In this document: in pieces, positions 62,424-63,150 of the stretch
How the letters are laid out: every line of letters starts with the position of its first letter
Numbering within the stretch: the first letter of the stretch is position 1
Assembly: GCF_000373365.1 (NCBI RefSeq)
Contig: NZ_KB891220.1
Coordinates: 1 to 63,150 of the forward strand
DNA from: Parafrankia discariae
Lineage (GTDB): Bacteria; Actinomycetota; Actinomycetes; Frankiales; Frankiaceae
DNA length: 63,150 nt
Direction of reading: 5' to 3'
Made by a program: the position numbers and the translations under genes
The notes under the pieces: model-generated
The model's database searches: none
What the model saw: only the letters and a program-made list of their open reading frames with translations
Told to the model about the DNA's origin: nothing

Positions 62424-63003
62424 CGCCGGGCCGGGTGAACACGGCGAGGTCGGTGTGGACGGGCTCCAACAGCCCGCCCCCTGAGAGCCCTTCGGTATGT
62501 GGGTGGAGTTCGCTGTCGTGGATGGGGGCGGTGAGGATGATGATGTGTTGGAGGTAGCGCAGGCCGGTGGCGCGGGCGGCGATAATGGTGTCCGCGAGCG
62601 GGTCGTTCACCCCGCCGATGGGGGTGTGCACGGTGAGGAGATAGCCCCCCGGGCGGAGTAGTCCCGCGAGCATGCTCAGGTCGGAGAGAAGGCTTTCCGG
62701 ACCGGCTATGGGCGGGTGGTCGATGATGAGTCCGGCGCCGCGTTCCCGGCAGTGTGTGATTACCGGTGTGGTGGCGGTGCGGTGGAGCGCGGTGTAGCGG
62801 CGGTGGAGGTAGTCGGCGGCGCCGATGAGGATTCCGGTGTCGTCGATACCGATAACGAGATCTCCGGTGTTGCTGAAGGTCGCGATGGCACGTGCCGCGG
62901 CCTCGGCGGGCAGAGACCCGGGGATTCCCGGGGTGGTGGTGGGCCAGACGGTGAGCGGAATGATCCGCGGCTGTTCGACGCGGGTGGGACGGGGCTGAGG
63001 CAC
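62410..63003 (-). CDS. Methyltransferase-like protein lacking catalytic motifs
   Basis: About 197 residues, N-terminal through-line VPQPRPTRVEQPRIIPLTVW shared with the next gene's IPLTVW. Further parallels: SLPAEAAARAIATFSNTGDLVIGIDDTGILIGAADYLHRRYTAL versus the partner's LPALARHIITTFTKPGDLIVDPMCGIGTTLVEAAHLGRHAL, and GAGLIIDHPPIAG versus LVLTSPPYG. Motif I (DDTGI for DPMCGIGTT) and motif IV (DHPPI for SPPY) are both degenerate, so it is probably inactive. GGAGG lies six bases before GTG 63003. Its stop overlaps the partner's start by 14 bases. Confidence 0.75.
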   Translation of the reverse strand: MPQPRPTRVEQPRIIPLTVWPTTTPGIPGSLPAEAAARAIATFSNTGDLVIGIDDTGILIGAADYLHRRYTALHRTATTPVITHCRERGAGLIIDHPPIAGPESLLSDLSMLAGLLRPGGYLLTVHTPIGGVNDPLADTIIAARATGLRYLQHIIILTAPIHDSELHPHTEGLSGGGLLEPVHTDLAVFTRPGGARG

Positions 63004-63097
63004 TCGGTTCCTCCACGCGGGATGTCGATACACGCAGCTGCCGGAATAGGGGCGCTGGTGTTCGGGTGGCTGTTCGGGTCCGAGTGAAGTCCAGGGC

Positions 63098-63135
63098 GTC
63101 TGACGGTGATCTGACACTGATCTGACTCTGATCAT
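63098..63135. repeat. Second array of the 11-bp GATC repeats
   Basis: GTCTGACGGT, GATCTGACACT, GATCTGACTCT and a partial copy, same period as the array at 61456. It lies 95 bases upstream of the methyltransferase-like gene pair. Confidence 0.75.
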
Positions 63136-63150
63136 CTGCGGGGTTCGCGG

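Larger units (their letters stand above)
58209..63150. mobile_element. Integrase end of an integrated element (AICE or prophage-like), incomplete
   Basis: Starts directly after tRNA-Thr. Contains, in order, a gene-poor stretch, a Nudix remnant, tyrosine integrase (59446-60921), excisionase-like HTH protein (61039-61260), a repeat array, two methyltransferase-like genes and a second repeat array at the right edge. All genes are on the minus strand, pointing at the tRNA. No replication, transfer or phage structural gene is visible before the window ends, so the class of element is open. Confidence 0.7.

Overview
The window is very GC-rich and reads as an actinobacterial chromosome, most likely Frankia or a close relative. 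The supporting signs are GTG/TTG starts, four-base start/stop overlaps, CarD, DisA, a roadblock/DUF742/GTPase conservon and a PknG-like kinase. No 16S or other phylogenetic marker is present, so the genus is an inference from overall gene style.

Left part (1-10.9 kb): an aldehyde dehydrogenase and prolyl-tRNA synthetase, both on the minus strand, and a small unknown gene. These are followed by a plus-strand pstS-pstC-pstA-pstB phosphate-uptake operon with a PHO-box-like pair of 11-bp direct repeats upstream. An atypical OmpR-type regulator that lacks the usual phospho-acceptor Asp follows pstB.

Core housekeeping block (11-31.6 kb): mutY, disA, radA, an LpqE-like lipoprotein, carD, ispD, ispF, cysS and rlmB, in the order known from Mycobacterium tuberculosis (mutY to rlmB). 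Two things break it. A small PPOX-family gene lies between ispF and cysS. A five-gene minus-strand block lies between cysS and rlmB and encodes a helical protein, a PknG-like kinase, a PP2C phosphatase, a VWA protein and a zinc-ribbon/FHA protein, which looks like a self-contained Ser/Thr phospho-signalling module. After rlmB come a lipoprotein esterase broken by a one-base frameshift in a C7 run and a DHFR-like reductase.

Accessory and envelope block (32.4-45 kb): a fused two-half ABC exporter, a GAF-EAL protein, a 3D-domain-like lipoprotein, and a tightly overlapping five-gene operon that looks like exopolysaccharide synthesis (small membrane protein, processive GT2, LamG-like protein, WecB epimerase, DUF2334 deacetylase-like protein).

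Signalling block (45.7-57.8 kb): a NarL-type histidine kinase, a two-HTH regulator and a full conservon (CvnA-B-C-D-like). The conservon continues without a break into two extra genes, an unknown and a membrane-anchored NTF2-like protein. After these come a secreted protein, a DUF3307 membrane protein and a tandem class III cyclase-like protein.

Right end (58.1-63.15 kb): a tRNA-Thr(TGT) gene followed by what looks like the integrase end of an integrated element. It carries a tyrosine integrase, an excisionase-like HTH protein, a decayed Nudix fragment, and a translationally overlapping pair of methyltransferase-fold proteins of which only one keeps the motifs. Arrays of an 11-bp GATC-containing repeat lie upstream of both operons. 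The element runs off the window.
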